Assembly (NCBI GenBank): GCA_963745205.1
Contig: CAVUWX010000025.1
Location: 60,273 to 124,272, forward strand
Length of the DNA stretch: 64,000 nucleotides
Direction of reading: 5' to 3'
From: Hyphomicrobium_A sp963745205
GTDB lineage: Bacteria > Pseudomonadota > Alphaproteobacteria > Rhizobiales > Hyphomicrobiaceae
Of this stretch, positions 31,611-43,515 are shown in pieces. Position numbers and translations under genes: made by a program. A model generated the notes under the pieces. The model was not told the DNA's origin, did not search any database, and worked only from the letters and a program-made list of their open reading frames with translations. Position 1 is the stretch's first letter. Each line of letters begins with the position of its first letter.

Positions 31611-34460
31611 ATGCTCGACAAGACGTATCAGCCCGCCGAGATCGAGCCGCGCATCCATGCCGACTGGGAAGAGGCGCAGGCGTTCCGCGCCGGCCGCGCC
31701 GAACGCAAGGACGCCAAGCCCTATTGCATCGTCATCCCGCCGCCCAACGTGACGGGCTCGCTCCACATGGGGCATGCGCTCAACAATACGCTCCAGGATG
31801 TGCTCTGCCGCTTCGAGCGCATGCGCGGCAAGGATGTGCTCTGGCAACCCGGAACCGATCACGCCGGCATCGCCACGCAGATGGTGGTGGAGCGCCAGCT
31901 CATGGAGCGGCAGGAGCCGAACCGGCGCGCGCTGGGGCGCGAGAAGTTCGTCGAGAAGGTGTGGGCGTGGAAGGAGGAGAGCGGCTCGGCGATCCTCAAC
32001 CAGTTGAAGCGGCTTGGCGCCTCGTGCGACTGGAGCCGCGAGCGCTTCACCATGGACGAGGGGCTATCGAAGGCCGTGCTCAAGGTCTTCGTCGAGCTCT
32101 ACAACGCGGGCCTGATCTACAAGGACAAGCGGCTCGTCAACTGGGACCCCAAGTTCCAGACGGCGATCTCCGATCTCGAGGTCGTGCAGGTGGAGGCAAA
32201 AGGCACCTTCAATTGGACGGCTGGCGATCCCGACAAGCCGTTCGATGGCAAGGCGCTGGGCAAGGTGCTCGACCGCAACCCGTCGGGCCACATGTACCAC
32301 TTCCGCTATCCGTTGGCGGCGAAGGTGCCGGGCTACGACAAGGACTACATCGTCGTCGCCACCACGCGGCCCGAGACGATGCTGGGCGACACCGGCGTCG
32401 CCGTGCACCCGGATGACGAGCGCTACGCCGCGCTCGTCAAGGCCAGGGCGAAAGTGAAGCTGCCGCTGGTCGGGCGCGAGATCCCGATCGTTGCGGATGA
32501 ATACTCCGACCCCGAGAAGGGCTCGGGCGCGGTGAAGATCACGCCCGCGCACGACTTCAACGACTTCGAGGTCGGCAAGCGGCACAATCTCTGGATGCTC
32601 AATATTCTCGATGAAAGAGGAAATATCATCGCGAATGCATACGATGAAGCGTCATTCAAATTTGATGTCGGGACATCGGCTTGGACGCCGATCGACAGCG
32701 GTTCAATTATCAAATCGATCCCAAACGACTTGCTTGGCCTTGAGAGATTTCAAGCCCGTCGACGTGTCGTGGAAAAATTCGCTGAATTGGGACTCCTGGA
32801 AAAGATTGAGCCAACCGCACATTCCGTTCCGCATGGTGATCGATCTAGTCAGGTGGTCGAGCCACGATTGACCGACCAGTGGTATGTCAACGCGGCCGAG
32901 CTGGCGAGGCCCGCGATCGCCGCCGTCGAGAGCGGCAAGACCGTGTTCGTGCCCAAGAACTGGGAGAAGACCTACTTCGAGTGGATGCGCAACATCCAGC
33001 CCTGGTGCATTTCGCGCCAGCTCTGGTGGGGGCATCAAATACCCGCCTGGTATGGCCCGGATGGTCACTCCTTTGTCGCCATGAGCGAAGAAGAAGCAAA
33101 GGCTTTGGCGCTCAAGCACTACAAGAAAGACGCAGTGCTTTTGCGCGACCCTGACGTACTCGACACCTGGTTCTCCTCCGCGCTGTGGCCGTTCTCGACG
33201 CTCGGCTGGCCCGACAAGACGCCGGAGCTCAAACGCTACTACCCGACGACCGTGCTCGTGACCGGCTTCGACATCATCTTCTTCTGGGTCGCGCGCATGA
33301 TGATGATGGGGCTGCACTTCATGCAGGAGGTGCCGTTCCACGACGTCTACATTCATGCCCTCGTGCGCGACGAGAAGGGGCAGAAGATGTCGAAGTCGAA
33401 GGGCAACGTCATGGACCCCTTGGTCCTCGTCGACACCTACGGCGCCGACGCGCTGCGCTTCACGCTCGCCGCCATGGCCGCGCAGGGACGCGACATCAAA
33501 CTGTCGGCCAACCGCGTCGAAGGCTACCGCAACTTCGCGACCAAGCTTTGGAACGCCTCGCGCTTCGCCGAGATGAACGAGTGCGTGCGCAAGCGCGGTT
33601 TCGACCCCGCCACGGTCAAGGAGACCATCAACCGCTGGATCGTAGGCGAGACCGAGCGCGCCACGCGCGCCGTCACCGACGGAATCGAGGCCTACAAGTT
33701 CAACGAAGCCGCCGCCGCCATCTACGAGTTCGTGTGGGGCGTCTTTTGCGACTGGTACCTCGAGCTCATCAAGCCGACGCTCTTGGGCGACGACGACGCT
33801 GCGAAGAAAGAGGCGCGCGCGACCGTCGCCTGGACCCTCGACCAGATCCTGAAGCTGTTGCATCCGTTCATGCCCTTCATCACCGAGGAGCTGTGGGCGC
33901 ACATGGTCGAGCACGGCGAGCGCCGCGAGAACCTGCTGGCGCTCTCCCAGTGGCCGAAGCTATCGGGCCTAATGGATGCAGCGGTCGAGGAGGAGATCGG
34001 CTGGGTCGTGCGCCTCGTGAACGAGATCCGCTCGGTGCGCACGGAGATGAACGTGCCGGTGGCGGCGAAAATTCCGCTCGCGCTGCCGGGAGCCGGCGCC
34101 GCGTTGAAAGAGCGCGCGCGCAAGCACCAGGAGACCATCAGCCGGCTCGCGCGGCTCGAAGGCATCACCTTCCCCAAGACGGCGCCCAAGGGTGCGGCCA
34201 TGATCGTCATCGGGGACACGTCCGCCGCGTTGCCGCTTGCCGGCGTCATCGACACGGGCGCGGAAATGAAACGTCTCGGTCGCGAGATCGAGAAAGCGCA
34301 GGGCGACCTCGACAAGATGGACGCGAAGCTCTCCAACCCGCAGTTCATGGCCAAGGCCAAGGAGGAGGCGGTCGAGGAGGCGCGCGAGCGCAAGGCGGAG
34401 CTCGAGGAGATGCTCAAGCGTTTGCGCGCCGCCGTGAAGCGCCTCGAGGCGGCGGCTTAA
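31611..34460 (+). CDS. valS: Valine-tRNA ligase
   Basis: A 949-residue class I synthetase of normal length that charges tRNA-Val. The HIGH-type motif is in PPNVTGSLHMGHALNNT near residue 55. The editing domain follows (NWDPKFQTAISDLEV, VATTRPETMLGDTGVAVHPD). The KMSKS motif is KGQKMSKSKGN near residue 593, and a C-terminal coiled coil is visible (KRLGREIEKAQGDLDKMDAK). The segment 32603-32872 is much more AT-rich than its flanks, yet the frame and family residues stay intact. A fresh ATG start with no clear Shine-Dalgarno. Confidence 0.96.
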   Translation: MLDKTYQPAEIEPRIHADWEEAQAFRAGRAERKDAKPYCIVIPPPNVTGSLHMGHALNNTLQDVLCRFERMRGKDVLWQPGTDHAGIATQMVVERQLMERQEPNRRALGREKFVEKVWAWKEESGSAILNQLKRLGASCDWSRERFTMDEGLSKAVLKVFVELYNAGLIYKDKRLVNWDPKFQTAISDLEVVQVEAKGTFNWTAGDPDKPFDGKALGKVLDRNPSGHMYHFRYPLAAKVPGYDKDYIVVATTRPETMLGDTGVAVHPDDERYAALVKARAKVKLPLVGREIPIVADEYSDPEKGSGAVKITPAHDFNDFEVGKRHNLWMLNILDERGNIIANAYDEASFKFDVGTSAWTPIDSGSIIKSIPNDLLGLERFQARRRVVEKFAELGLLEKIEPTAHSVPHGDRSSQVVEPRLTDQWYVNAAELARPAIAAVESGKTVFVPKNWEKTYFEWMRNIQPWCISRQLWWGHQIPAWYGPDGHSFVAMSEEEAKALALKHYKKDAVLLRDPDVLDTWFSSALWPFSTLGWPDKTPELKRYYPTTVLVTGFDIIFFWVARMMMMGLHFMQEVPFHDVYIHALVRDEKGQKMSKSKGNVMDPLVLVDTYGADALRFTLAAMAAQGRDIKLSANRVEGYRNFATKLWNASRFAEMNECVRKRGFDPATVKETINRWIVGETERATRAVTDGIEAYKFNEAAAAIYEFVWGVFCDWYLELIKPTLLGDDDAAKKEARATVAWTLDQILKLLHPFMPFITEELWAHMVEHGERRENLLALSQWPKLSGLMDAAVEEEIGWVVRLVNEIRSVRTEMNVPVAAKIPLALPGAGAALKERARKHQETISRLARLEGITFPKTAPKGAAMIVIGDTSAALPLAGVIDTGAEMKRLGREIEKAQGDLDKMDAKLSNPQFMAKAKEEAVEEARERKAELEEMLKRLRAAVKRLEAAA

Positions 34461-34776
34461 AACCGCTCCTTAGCGCCATCGGAAATATCGATAGCGGCGC
34501 CGCGCGTCTTAGCGCGCCCTTTACAAATCTACGCTGCTGTTAGATGTGGCAAACGAGCCACGATTGAGGTGCGCTATTGCCACCATCGCGCCATAATGGC
34601 CCGGCAGCGTGATCATACGGGAAGACGAGGGAGCACGCGGACGTGGCGGCGAGCCACTGCCGCGCACGGTATGTCATTGCAATTGTTCGGAGCGATCTTC
34701 GCCCGATGCCGACCGGAATGCCCATATAGGCGCATCCGAACATCCGCATCCGAAGCCGCGAGGACTTAGGGTCTAC
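34461..34776. other. Intergenic region before ilvD
   Basis: No gene. It probably carries the ilvD promoter; I could not place one with confidence and no attenuator leader is evident. Confidence 0.5.
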
Positions 34777-36488
<1,712 letters not shown>

Positions 36489-36502
<14 letters not shown>

Positions 36503-37508
36503 GCGGATGATCGGGGGTATCCTCGCGGGGCTCGCGCTGTGCTTGAGCGCACTCTGCGTCGCGGCGGCGCCGGGCAACTACCGGTCACCTCAGGATGCGC
36601 TCGATCAGGGCATCGGCGCCTTCAATGGCGGGTACTACGAGATCGCGATTCCCGCGCTCGAGTATGCGGCGGAGGCGAAGCTGTTCCTCGCGCCCTATTA
36701 TCTCGCGCGCATCTACTCCGACAACAACGGCTCGCACACCGACCACGCCAAGGCGTATGAGCTCTACATGAAGATCGCCGAGGAGCATACCGACGTCGAC
36801 CCCGACGACGATCAGCGCGCGCCTTACGTCGCCAAGGCGATGACGGAGATCGCCGGCTACCTGCAGAGTGGGTTGCCGGAGGCGGGCGTGAAGCCGAACG
36901 CGCGCATCGCGGCGGAATATTTGCGCGAAGCCGCGCAGTTCTTCCGCGACGAGGACGCGCAGTTCGAGCTTGCCAAGCTCTATTTGCGCGGCGAAGGCAT
37001 CGAGAGCGATGTGCCCTACGCCAAGCACTGGCTGTCGGTGCTGAGCCAGAAGGGCCACCCTGGCGCGCAGGCGTTCCTTGCCGATCTCTTGTGGCGCGGC
37101 AAGTACATGCAGGCCGACCCGGTGCGTGCACTCGCGCTCATCTCAGTGGCGGTCGCCAACGCGTCCACCTACGAGCGGGTGTGGATCGAGGACATCTATC
37201 AAAACATTTACTGCGGTGCGGCGCAGGGCATCCGCAAGCAGGCGACCGGCCTCGTCGCCGACTGGCGCACGCGCTACGGCCGCAAGCCCGACGACGTTCG
37301 CGACCGCACCGGTTTGGGCCCGCTCAGCACGCAGGCCGTGCGTACTTGCCAGGACGGGGAGCCGGTGCCCTTCGACATGGGCGTCGCGTCCGCGCAGCCG
37401 GGCAAGGCCGTGATCCCACCGGGACAGCAGGACTTCGTCAAGGGCGTGGCCAGCCCCGGCATGCACGACGTCGGCGCCAGCGTCACCGCTCCGCCCCCCG
37501 GCCAGTAA
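36489..37508 (+). CDS. exoR: ExoR-like Sel1/TPR periplasmic regulator
   Basis: A 339-residue protein with a signal peptide (MIGGILAGLALCLSALCVAA, residues 7-26). Sel1-type repeats follow: ALEYAAEAKLFLAPYYLARI, AAQFFRDEDAQFELAKLYLR and LAALSQ-type HWLSVLSQKGHPGAQAFLAD. Layout and sequence resemble ExoR, the periplasmic repressor of the ExoS-ChvI two-component system that controls exopolysaccharide and motility. The gene starts inside the last codons of ilvD (ATG 36489, overlap 14 bases), so the two may be co-transcribed. A Pro-rich tail ends the protein. Confidence 0.75.
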
Positions 37509-37542
37509 TCGTTAAGCGATTGATTGGCGCCGCGCGCGAAGG

Positions 37543-38073
37543 TCACGCAGGCGGTTCGACCAGCCTGCGCAGGCACTGCGCAGCCATGGTGTCGAAGGCG
37601 ACGAGCTTGATGTCGAGGCCCGCTGCTGCTCCGTCCTTCCGGCACACCTCGACCGCCGTGCGACAGGCCTCTCCCAACGGATAGCCGTAGCGTCCCGTGC
37701 TGATCGATGGAAACGCGATCGACGCGCAGCCGTTGTCTGCCGCGAGCCGGATCGACGCGGCGTAGGCCGCGGCGAGCAGGCGTCGTGCTTCGGCGGGGTC
37801 GTACTTGGAATAGACGGGTCCCACGGCGTGGATGATGTACTTCGCCCTCTTGATGCCGAACGCCGGCGTGATCACCGCCGAGCCAGTGGGGCACTCGCCG
37901 ATAGCGCGGCAGGCCGCGGTGAGCTCGTCGACGCCGGCCGCCTTAAAGATCGCCCCGCAAACGCCGCCGCCCGCAAGCAGCACGCTGTTGGCGGCATTCA
38001 CGATGGCATCCGCCTCGATCTTCGTCAGATCGCCCTCGGTCACCGAGAGGCGGAAGGCTGCGGGATCAGGCAT
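37543..38073 (-). CDS. Macro-domain O-acetyl-ADP-ribose deacetylase
   Basis: A 176-residue single macro domain. Conserved ADP-ribose-binding segments are DAIVNAANSVLLAGGGVCGA, GECPTGSAVITPAFGIKRAK and IAFPSISTGRYGYPL, as in YmdB-type deacetylases. Such enzymes remove ADP-ribose or acetyl groups from ADP-ribose. The catalytic Asn and Asp/His pair of YmdB can be matched only partly by eye. ATG 38071-38073 is preferred over an upstream in-frame start. Convergent with exoR. Confidence 0.88.
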   Translation of the reverse strand: MPDPAAFRLSVTEGDLTKIEADAIVNAANSVLLAGGGVCGAIFKAAGVDELTAACRAIGECPTGSAVITPAFGIKRAKYIIHAVGPVYSKYDPAEARRLLAAAYAASIRLAADNGCASIAFPSISTGRYGYPLGEACRTAVEVCRKDGAAAGLDIKLVAFDTMAAQCLRRLVEPPA

Positions 38074-38139
38074 GCCCAGCCCTGTCGTGGCACCGCATCC
38101 GCGGAGCGGACACGGTCTCACAAGCTTGCGAGCACCGAT

Positions 38140-38601
38140 TCAGTGGCGCGAGAGGCTGAGCGCGGCAGAGGCACCGTCGCCCGAGAGGCTCACGTCCTGG
38201 CTGCTGCCGTGCACGGCCACGCGAATGGTCCCGTGCACGTTGAAGTCCGAGTTGAAGAAGCTGCCCCGGTAGCGACCTTCGCTCACCTTGTAGACGGTGG
38301 CCGTCTGCGAAGCTTTGCCCGAACTCGTCGCGCACGTCGCCGACAGCGAGTAGGCGTCACCGCCCGCGCGGCTGTAGTTGGCGTGGCAGCGGGCTCTTTC
38401 CTTGTTCCCGCTCGAGAATGAGACCCAGCCGCCGCCGCTCCAGGACCCGGCGAGAGACCCGGAATCAGGCGTCGTCTTCGCCACGGCGCCCGTTACCGCG
38501 AGCGCCGCCATCGGCACAAGCGCGAGCCTGCGTACCCAACTGCCCGACGGCACGAAAGCGCGGGCAGCACTCGAAATATCTTGCGAGACTTGTCTGTTCA
38601 T
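38140..38601 (-). CDS. Secreted hypothetical protein
   Basis: A 153-residue exported protein with a signal-like N-terminus (RRLALVPMAALAVTGAVAKT). The mature part is beta-rich with two conserved Cys (RARCHANYSRAGGD and LSATCATSSGK) and repeated GSW/GSF turns. The same family occurs widely in Hyphomicrobiales without a known role. ATG 38599-38601 chosen because the frame upstream has no start site. Confidence 0.65.
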   Translation of the reverse strand: MNRQVSQDISSAARAFVPSGSWVRRLALVPMAALAVTGAVAKTTPDSGSLAGSWSGGGWVSFSSGNKERARCHANYSRAGGDAYSLSATCATSSGKASQTATVYKVSEGRYRGSFFNSDFNVHGTIRVAVHGSSQDVSLSGDGASAALSLSRH

Positions 38602-39016
38602 GGCTGACCTTCGAAAGGCAAAATGGCCAAGGGAAACGCCGCTGAGACTACAACGAGATGGGCGCTGCACACACGGAACGCAAGACGAAGTGAACGCGTG
38701 GCCCGTGGGTCGAGACAATCGCCGAAATTCGTAACAAGAGACTGAACGGCTTTTCCGTCGGATGCGGCGGCGACCGCAACGCACACCACTCTTCGACGGC
38801 GCAACAATCTTGCAGAAGCGGCCAATTGATGGCCTTTCTAGCGAGTTCGGATCAATCCCTCGGGTCATACCGCCAGGCGCGCTTGCTGCACTGCGCTGTT
38901 CCCTCGGGAACAGTGGAGATGGTGGGTTTCGCGTAAACATTGCCACTAGGATTTGCTGCAGGCCGCAAAGCCACAGCCCCGCACAAATCACAATTTGAGT
39001 GCATAGGAGACCCCTC
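38602..39016. other. Divergent intergenic region
   Basis: Separates the minus-strand secreted protein from the plus-strand TPR gene. No gene or clear regulatory site recognised. Confidence 0.5.
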
Positions 39017-40006
39017 ATGATGCGCGCCTCATACTTTGGCGCCGGGCTGCTTCTGTTGGCCGGTTTGGCGAGCCCCAGCTTTGCTGGAATGAACGAGGAC
39101 CTTGCGAGTTGCGCCGCCGCCAAGGGACGGGAGTCGGCCGACGCCTGCACCCGCGTCATGGACAGCGGACGCCTGCCGCGCGATCAGTTCTATATCGGCT
39201 ACTTCAACCGCGGGGCCGGCTACCGCAAAGCCGGCGACCTTGACGCCGCGATGGCCGACTTCGACCGTGTCGTCTCGCTCAATCCCGACTTTGCGCGCGC
39301 CTTCCATGCACGCGGCCTCGTGCACGACGAGAAAGACGCCCCCGACAAGGCGCTTGAGGACCTCGACCGCGCTATCAAGATCAGCACCAAGGACTGGGCC
39401 GCCTACTACACCCGGGCGACGTTTCGGCGCGCCAGGCAGGACTACGACGGCGCCATGGCCGACATCGAGAAGGCTGCCGATTTGAAGCCCAAGCAGGCGC
39501 AGGTGCGCCTGATGCAGGCTCTGCTCAAAGCCGACAAGGGCGATTACGGACCGGCGCGCGAGGAGGCCAACAAGGTAATCGACGAGGGCGAGGCCAAAGC
39601 CGCCGCGTACTATGTGCGCGCTTCCGTCGCCTTCGGCGAGCAAGACCTCGACGCCGCCACCGCCGACGTCGACAAGGCGCTCGAGCTCAAGGATTCGCTT
39701 GCCCCTGCGCTCCTCCTGAAGGGCCGCATCCTGGAGGCCCGCGGCGACAAGGCGGCGGCCAAGTCCCACTACCAGCAAGCGCTCGCCCAGCCCTCGAGCT
39801 TCCTCGAGGGGCGGACGGTGCAGCGCAAGGCTCGCGACCGCCTCAATGCGCTCGACGGCGTCAACACGGCGGATGCCGCGCTCGACAAGGCCAATGCGCG
39901 GCCCAACAAGACCATTGAACCCCTCGATACGCCCGCGCGCAACGTCGGCTGCAAGCGCTTCCTGCCCGCGACTGGCGTAACGATCACAATCGACTGCGAT
40001 AAGTAA
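39017..40006 (+). CDS. Secreted tetratricopeptide-repeat protein
   Basis: A 329-residue protein with a signal peptide ending about SPSFA. Several TPR units follow, for example YFNRGAGYRKAGDLDAAMAD, LVHDEKDAPDKALEDLDRAI, TFRRARQDYDGAMADIEKAA and SVAFGEQDLDAATADVDKAL. Such proteins are usually protein-binding scaffolds; here the likely location is the periplasm. The C-terminus has two Cys (GCKRFLP..., DCDK). ATG 39017 follows AGGAGA. Not part of an evident operon. Confidence 0.8.
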   Translation: MMRASYFGAGLLLLAGLASPSFAGMNEDLASCAAAKGRESADACTRVMDSGRLPRDQFYIGYFNRGAGYRKAGDLDAAMADFDRVVSLNPDFARAFHARGLVHDEKDAPDKALEDLDRAIKISTKDWAAYYTRATFRRARQDYDGAMADIEKAADLKPKQAQVRLMQALLKADKGDYGPAREEANKVIDEGEAKAAAYYVRASVAFGEQDLDAATADVDKALELKDSLAPALLLKGRILEARGDKAAAKSHYQQALAQPSSFLEGRTVQRKARDRLNALDGVNTADAALDKANARPNKTIEPLDTPARNVGCKRFLPATGVTITIDCDK

Positions 40007-40097
40007 CCGGCGGCTCTGGCCTCTACTTGCCTTGATCTGTTCGTCCTGCAACTCTCCTGTGCCCGGCTAGGGGCGCAGAGAGGGCAGGTGTAAGCGC

Positions 40098-41717
40098 GTG
40101 ATCAAGGGCGTGCTCAGGGGCGCGGTTGGGACGTTTGCCGTCATCGGTGTCATCGCCGCTGCGGTCTTGGCCGTGCGCTGGCTAGGCGTCATGCCGCCCT
40201 ATGAGCCAATAGGCCAAAGCATCAAGGGCGGCATCGACCTCAACGATCCCAAGCCGTTCGTGCGGCTCGAGCCGGGCTCAACCGTAATCGGGCTTGCCGC
40301 CTCCGGAGGCGGCAGCCGTGCTGCCTATCTCGCGGCGGCGATCCTGCGCGAGATGCGCGCCAGCAGCGTGCGCGTGGAGACTGGCGCAGCCGCCAAGCCC
40401 CGTTCGCTCCTCGATCAGATCGATGCGGTCTCGGCCGTATCGGGCGGGGCGCTCACCGCGGCTTATTTCGTCGCCTACGGAGAGCAGCTTCGCTCCGCGG
40501 ATGCGGAATCGGGGGCGTGGCGCAGCTTCCTCGACAAGATGGCCCTGAGCTACCGGCTGCGCCAGTGGTATGGGCTCGCGCTGACGGATCCGCGCGTCTG
40601 GGCGAAGTACCTCTTCAGCAACTTTCACCGCGGGCTGCTGGCGCGCGACGACTACGACGCGACGCTCTTTAGCGGCGCCACTTTGGCCGACCTGCCGAGC
40701 CGGCCAGCGCTCTACTTGAATTCCTTCGACGTCGCCAACCACGTGCGCTTCGTCTTCTCGAAGCACTACATCGACACGGCCTTTTACCAGCCTAAGGGGC
40801 ACCAGAGCATGCTCAGCGCTCCCCAGGATCTGACGAGTGAGAACGACCTCACCTTCGTCAACGTCGATCCGAAGAGCGTGCGCCTAGCCGACGCCGTCAC
40901 CGCCTCCTCAGCGTTCCCCTTCGCCTACCCCAACGTCGCGCTCAAGCATCAGGGCGACAAGATCCTTTTTCAGGGCAAGTACATCTTCCTTGCCGACGGT
41001 GCGCTCGCCGACAACTCAGGCCTCATTACGCTCATGACGCAGCTCCGCGCTGCTCTTGACGAGAGCGAGGGGCAGCACAAGGTGCTCGTCATAGCCATCG
41101 ACGCGACGCTCGACCGCCTCAACACCAACGGCTCGCGTTTCCAGCGGCGCGGCGACGAGGAGCGCTACGCTTACGAGAACACGGTCGTCGGCCATGGCGT
41201 GGAATCGATCGAAAGCGGGGTCGCGCTGATGCAGGACCTCGGCACCAAGTTTCTGGAGTTCACCGGCGTCGAGACCGATCAGATCGCCATGAACTGGCAG
41301 AACTCGCTGACGAAACGAACGGGCGCGTGTGGTCCGGCGTCCAAAACATCATGGCAGAACATGCTCGAGGATGGGCGCCTCGCCGTGCGGCCGCTGATCA
41401 TCCGTCTGGGCTTACGCGACGCGATGGACCCCGATTTCGAGGGCCAGTACGGGGGCAACCTGGCGGCGACGGCGCCACGGTTCGAGGCCCTCATGCGGGA
41501 GAACGGCATCACAGAGGGAACCTGGCAGGGCCTACGCAGGAGCCTTGAGGCGAGCCTTTCCCGCATCGACACCGACTTCGTGCTGACGGAGAAGAGCCGG
41601 CGAGCGCTCGACCTCGCCGCCTATCTCCTGGTCAACGGCAAACTCGCCGGCGACATTGCCGTCTGGAATGCCGCAGTCCGCGATCCAAAGCCGGTCACTG
41701 GCGTCAAATGCCACTGA
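40098..41717 (+). CDS. Patatin-like phospholipase, membrane-anchored
   Basis: A 539-residue lipid hydrolase. An N-terminal transmembrane helix (GTFAVIGVIAAAVLAVRWLG) would anchor it. The patatin oxyanion loop is GLAASGGGSRAAYLAA, the nucleophile serine is in AVSAVSGGALTAAYF and the catalytic Asp in LADGALADNSGL. The dyad is complete, so it should cleave acyl ester bonds. The GTG start at 40098 is preceded by agggcaggtg. Its physiological substrate is not apparent. Convergent with xthA. Confidence 0.87.
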   Translation: MIKGVLRGAVGTFAVIGVIAAAVLAVRWLGVMPPYEPIGQSIKGGIDLNDPKPFVRLEPGSTVIGLAASGGGSRAAYLAAAILREMRASSVRVETGAAAKPRSLLDQIDAVSAVSGGALTAAYFVAYGEQLRSADAESGAWRSFLDKMALSYRLRQWYGLALTDPRVWAKYLFSNFHRGLLARDDYDATLFSGATLADLPSRPALYLNSFDVANHVRFVFSKHYIDTAFYQPKGHQSMLSAPQDLTSENDLTFVNVDPKSVRLADAVTASSAFPFAYPNVALKHQGDKILFQGKYIFLADGALADNSGLITLMTQLRAALDESEGQHKVLVIAIDATLDRLNTNGSRFQRRGDEERYAYENTVVGHGVESIESGVALMQDLGTKFLEFTGVETDQIAMNWQNSLTKRTGACGPASKTSWQNMLEDGRLAVRPLIIRLGLRDAMDPDFEGQYGGNLAATAPRFEALMRENGITEGTWQGLRRSLEASLSRIDTDFVLTEKSRRALDLAAYLLVNGKLAGDIAVWNAAVRDPKPVTGVKCH

Positions 41718-41720
41718 CGG

Positions 41721-42503
41721 CTAGAGGTCGAGCTCGACCCACGCCGGCACGTGGTCGGACGGGCGCTCCCACGCTCGCGTGAAGCGATCGACGCCCGCGG
41801 ACACCAAGTGGTCCGTCGCCTGCGGCGACAACAGCAGGTGGTCGATGCGGATGCCGTCGTCCTTCTGGAAGGCCCCCGCCTGATAGTCCCAGAAGGTATA
41901 GATGCCGGGCTCGGGATGACACAGTCGCACCGCATCGGTGAAGCCGATATTGATGAGAGTGCGGTAGGCGGCGCGGCTCTCCGGCTGGAACAGCGCGTCG
42001 CCCGTCCACGCCGCGGGCCGCTTGGCGTCGGCGGGCTCGGGGATGACGTTGTAGTCCCCGGCGAGCACCAGCGGCAGCTCATCGGCAAGCAGCGCACGCG
42101 CGCGCTCCTGCAGCCGCTTCAGCCAGCCGAGCTTGTAGGCGAACTTGTCGGTACCGATGGGGTTGCCGTTCGGCGCGTAGATCGAGGCGACCTTGAGCAC
42201 ACCGCTCTTGGTCGAGACGGTCGCCTCGATGTAGCGCGAGTGGTCGTCGCCCTCGTGGCCGGGGAGTCGGGCCGCGACCTCGTCGAAGGGCAGCTTCGAC
42301 AGGATGGCGACGCCGTTGAAGCCCTTCTGTCCGTGGACGGCGACGTTGTAGCCGAGCTCCTCGAAGGCGGACCCCGGGAAAGCCTCGTCGACGCTCTTGA
42401 TCTCCTGCAGGCAGATCACGTCGGGAGAGGCCTGGCGCAGGTAGGCAACGGCGGATTCGAGCCGCGCCTTCACGCCGTTGATGTTCCAGGTCGCAACTTT
42501 CAT
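41721..42503 (-). CDS. xthA: Exodeoxyribonuclease III
   Basis: A 260-residue AP endonuclease/3'-5' exonuclease of base-excision repair. All family marks are present: ATWNINGVKAR (Asn), CLQEIKSVDE (metal-binding Glu), IYAPNGNPIGT, LAGDYNVIP (Asp/Asn), IRIDHLLLS and the terminal SDHVPAWVELDL with catalytic Asp-His. Length is normal. ATG 42501-42503. Confidence 0.95.
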   Translation of the reverse strand: MKVATWNINGVKARLESAVAYLRQASPDVICLQEIKSVDEAFPGSAFEELGYNVAVHGQKGFNGVAILSKLPFDEVAARLPGHEGDDHSRYIEATVSTKSGVLKVASIYAPNGNPIGTDKFAYKLGWLKRLQERARALLADELPLVLAGDYNVIPEPADAKRPAAWTGDALFQPESRAAYRTLINIGFTDAVRLCHPEPGIYTFWDYQAGAFQKDDGIRIDHLLLSPQATDHLVSAGVDRFTRAWERPSDHVPAWVELDL

Positions 42504-42748
42504 GGGTTCAGCGATGTTTGGGGCCGCAGTTCGCGCTCAGAGGTATGCGAGAATCGGAGACGCAGGCCAGCTTGGGCTATCGGTGGCCGACCCGCCTGCG
42601 AAGGTCTTCCGCCGGACCGCTAAGCAATGCTGACGACGCAGCATATCGTGTGCCGCAATGCCCCCATCTTGCCCGCCTATAGCCTCTCGATTCCAGCCGG
42701 ACCGATCGCCGGCGAAGTTATCAATTCAGACCACGAGGCCTTGACGCG

Positions 42749-43507
42749 ATGACAACCAACAAACACCCGCCCGGATGGGGGCAGGATAGCCTCAGCGATT
42801 TTCTTGACCAAGCCGAACGCAATCGCCACGGCACCTTTCACAACAAGAAATCCGCCTGGAATCTTCTGCGCGAGATCGACGCCTGCTTCATGTGCGCCGT
42901 CGACGGCATGATCAACCCAAAGACTATGCTCGCTCCCTTCTTTCTCATGCGCAGCCACTCGTCGTGGCGTACGGCCTGCGGCGCCGCCATGGCCGGCCAA
43001 GCGGTTGAAACCTCCCAGCTCTTACGCCCCGCCCTCGAGTTCGCCGCCTACGGGCTGTTTATCGACCGCACCCCGTCCATGACCGCGATCTGGTTCGAGC
43101 GCAACGACAGCGAAGCCGCGAAGAAGCGTATGCGCGAGGCGTTCACTGTCACTGCGATCCGCTCCGCTATCGCCGTCTGCGACGCCAAGCTCGCCGACGT
43201 GTTCCAGCACCTCTACGAGCAGAGCATCGACCAGGGCGGCCATCCCAACCAACTAACCGTCATGGGTTCGACCACCATGAGCGATATCGACGACGGCAAG
43301 CGGCTGCAGCAGATCTATCTGCACGCCGACGGGGTGGTGCTCGATGCCACTCTGAAGACCGTCGTCGAGGCTGGCATCTGTTGCCTCATGATCCTGCAGC
43401 ACACCGCCACCTTCAAAGCCCGCTTCGAGCTGCTGGGCATCAAGCACCGCCTCATCGATTTGCGGCGCAACAGCGGCGCCCTCGTCAAGAAGCCCGCCAA
43501 CGTCTGA
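42749..43507 (+). CDS. Hypothetical protein between xthA and erpA
   Basis: A 252-residue protein of a family I do not recognise. It is mostly helical, with a region AMAGQAVETSQLLRPALEFA then AYGLFIDRTPSMTAIWFERN, two Cys-containing helices (INACF-like DACFMCAVDGMI and EAGICCLMILQHTA), and a basic end. It resembles proteins of the DUF5677 type only in outline. No obvious transmembrane segment. Its plus-strand position between two minus-strand genes suggests it is an insertion into the conserved order. Confidence 0.65.
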   Translation: MTTNKHPPGWGQDSLSDFLDQAERNRHGTFHNKKSAWNLLREIDACFMCAVDGMINPKTMLAPFFLMRSHSSWRTACGAAMAGQAVETSQLLRPALEFAAYGLFIDRTPSMTAIWFERNDSEAAKKRMREAFTVTAIRSAIAVCDAKLADVFQHLYEQSIDQGGHPNQLTVMGSTTMSDIDDGKRLQQIYLHADGVVLDATLKTVVEAGICCLMILQHTATFKARFELLGIKHRLIDLRRNSGALVKKPANV

Positions 43508-43515
43508 TGGAGGCG

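Noticed and set aside
32703..33914. 403-residue minus-strand frame over valS
   Set aside because: A shadow frame; it includes the antisense of conserved ValRS motifs.
39029..40051. 340-residue minus-strand frame over the TPR gene
   Set aside because: Low-complexity Val/Leu/Gly/Arg antisense of a repeat gene, with no start site.
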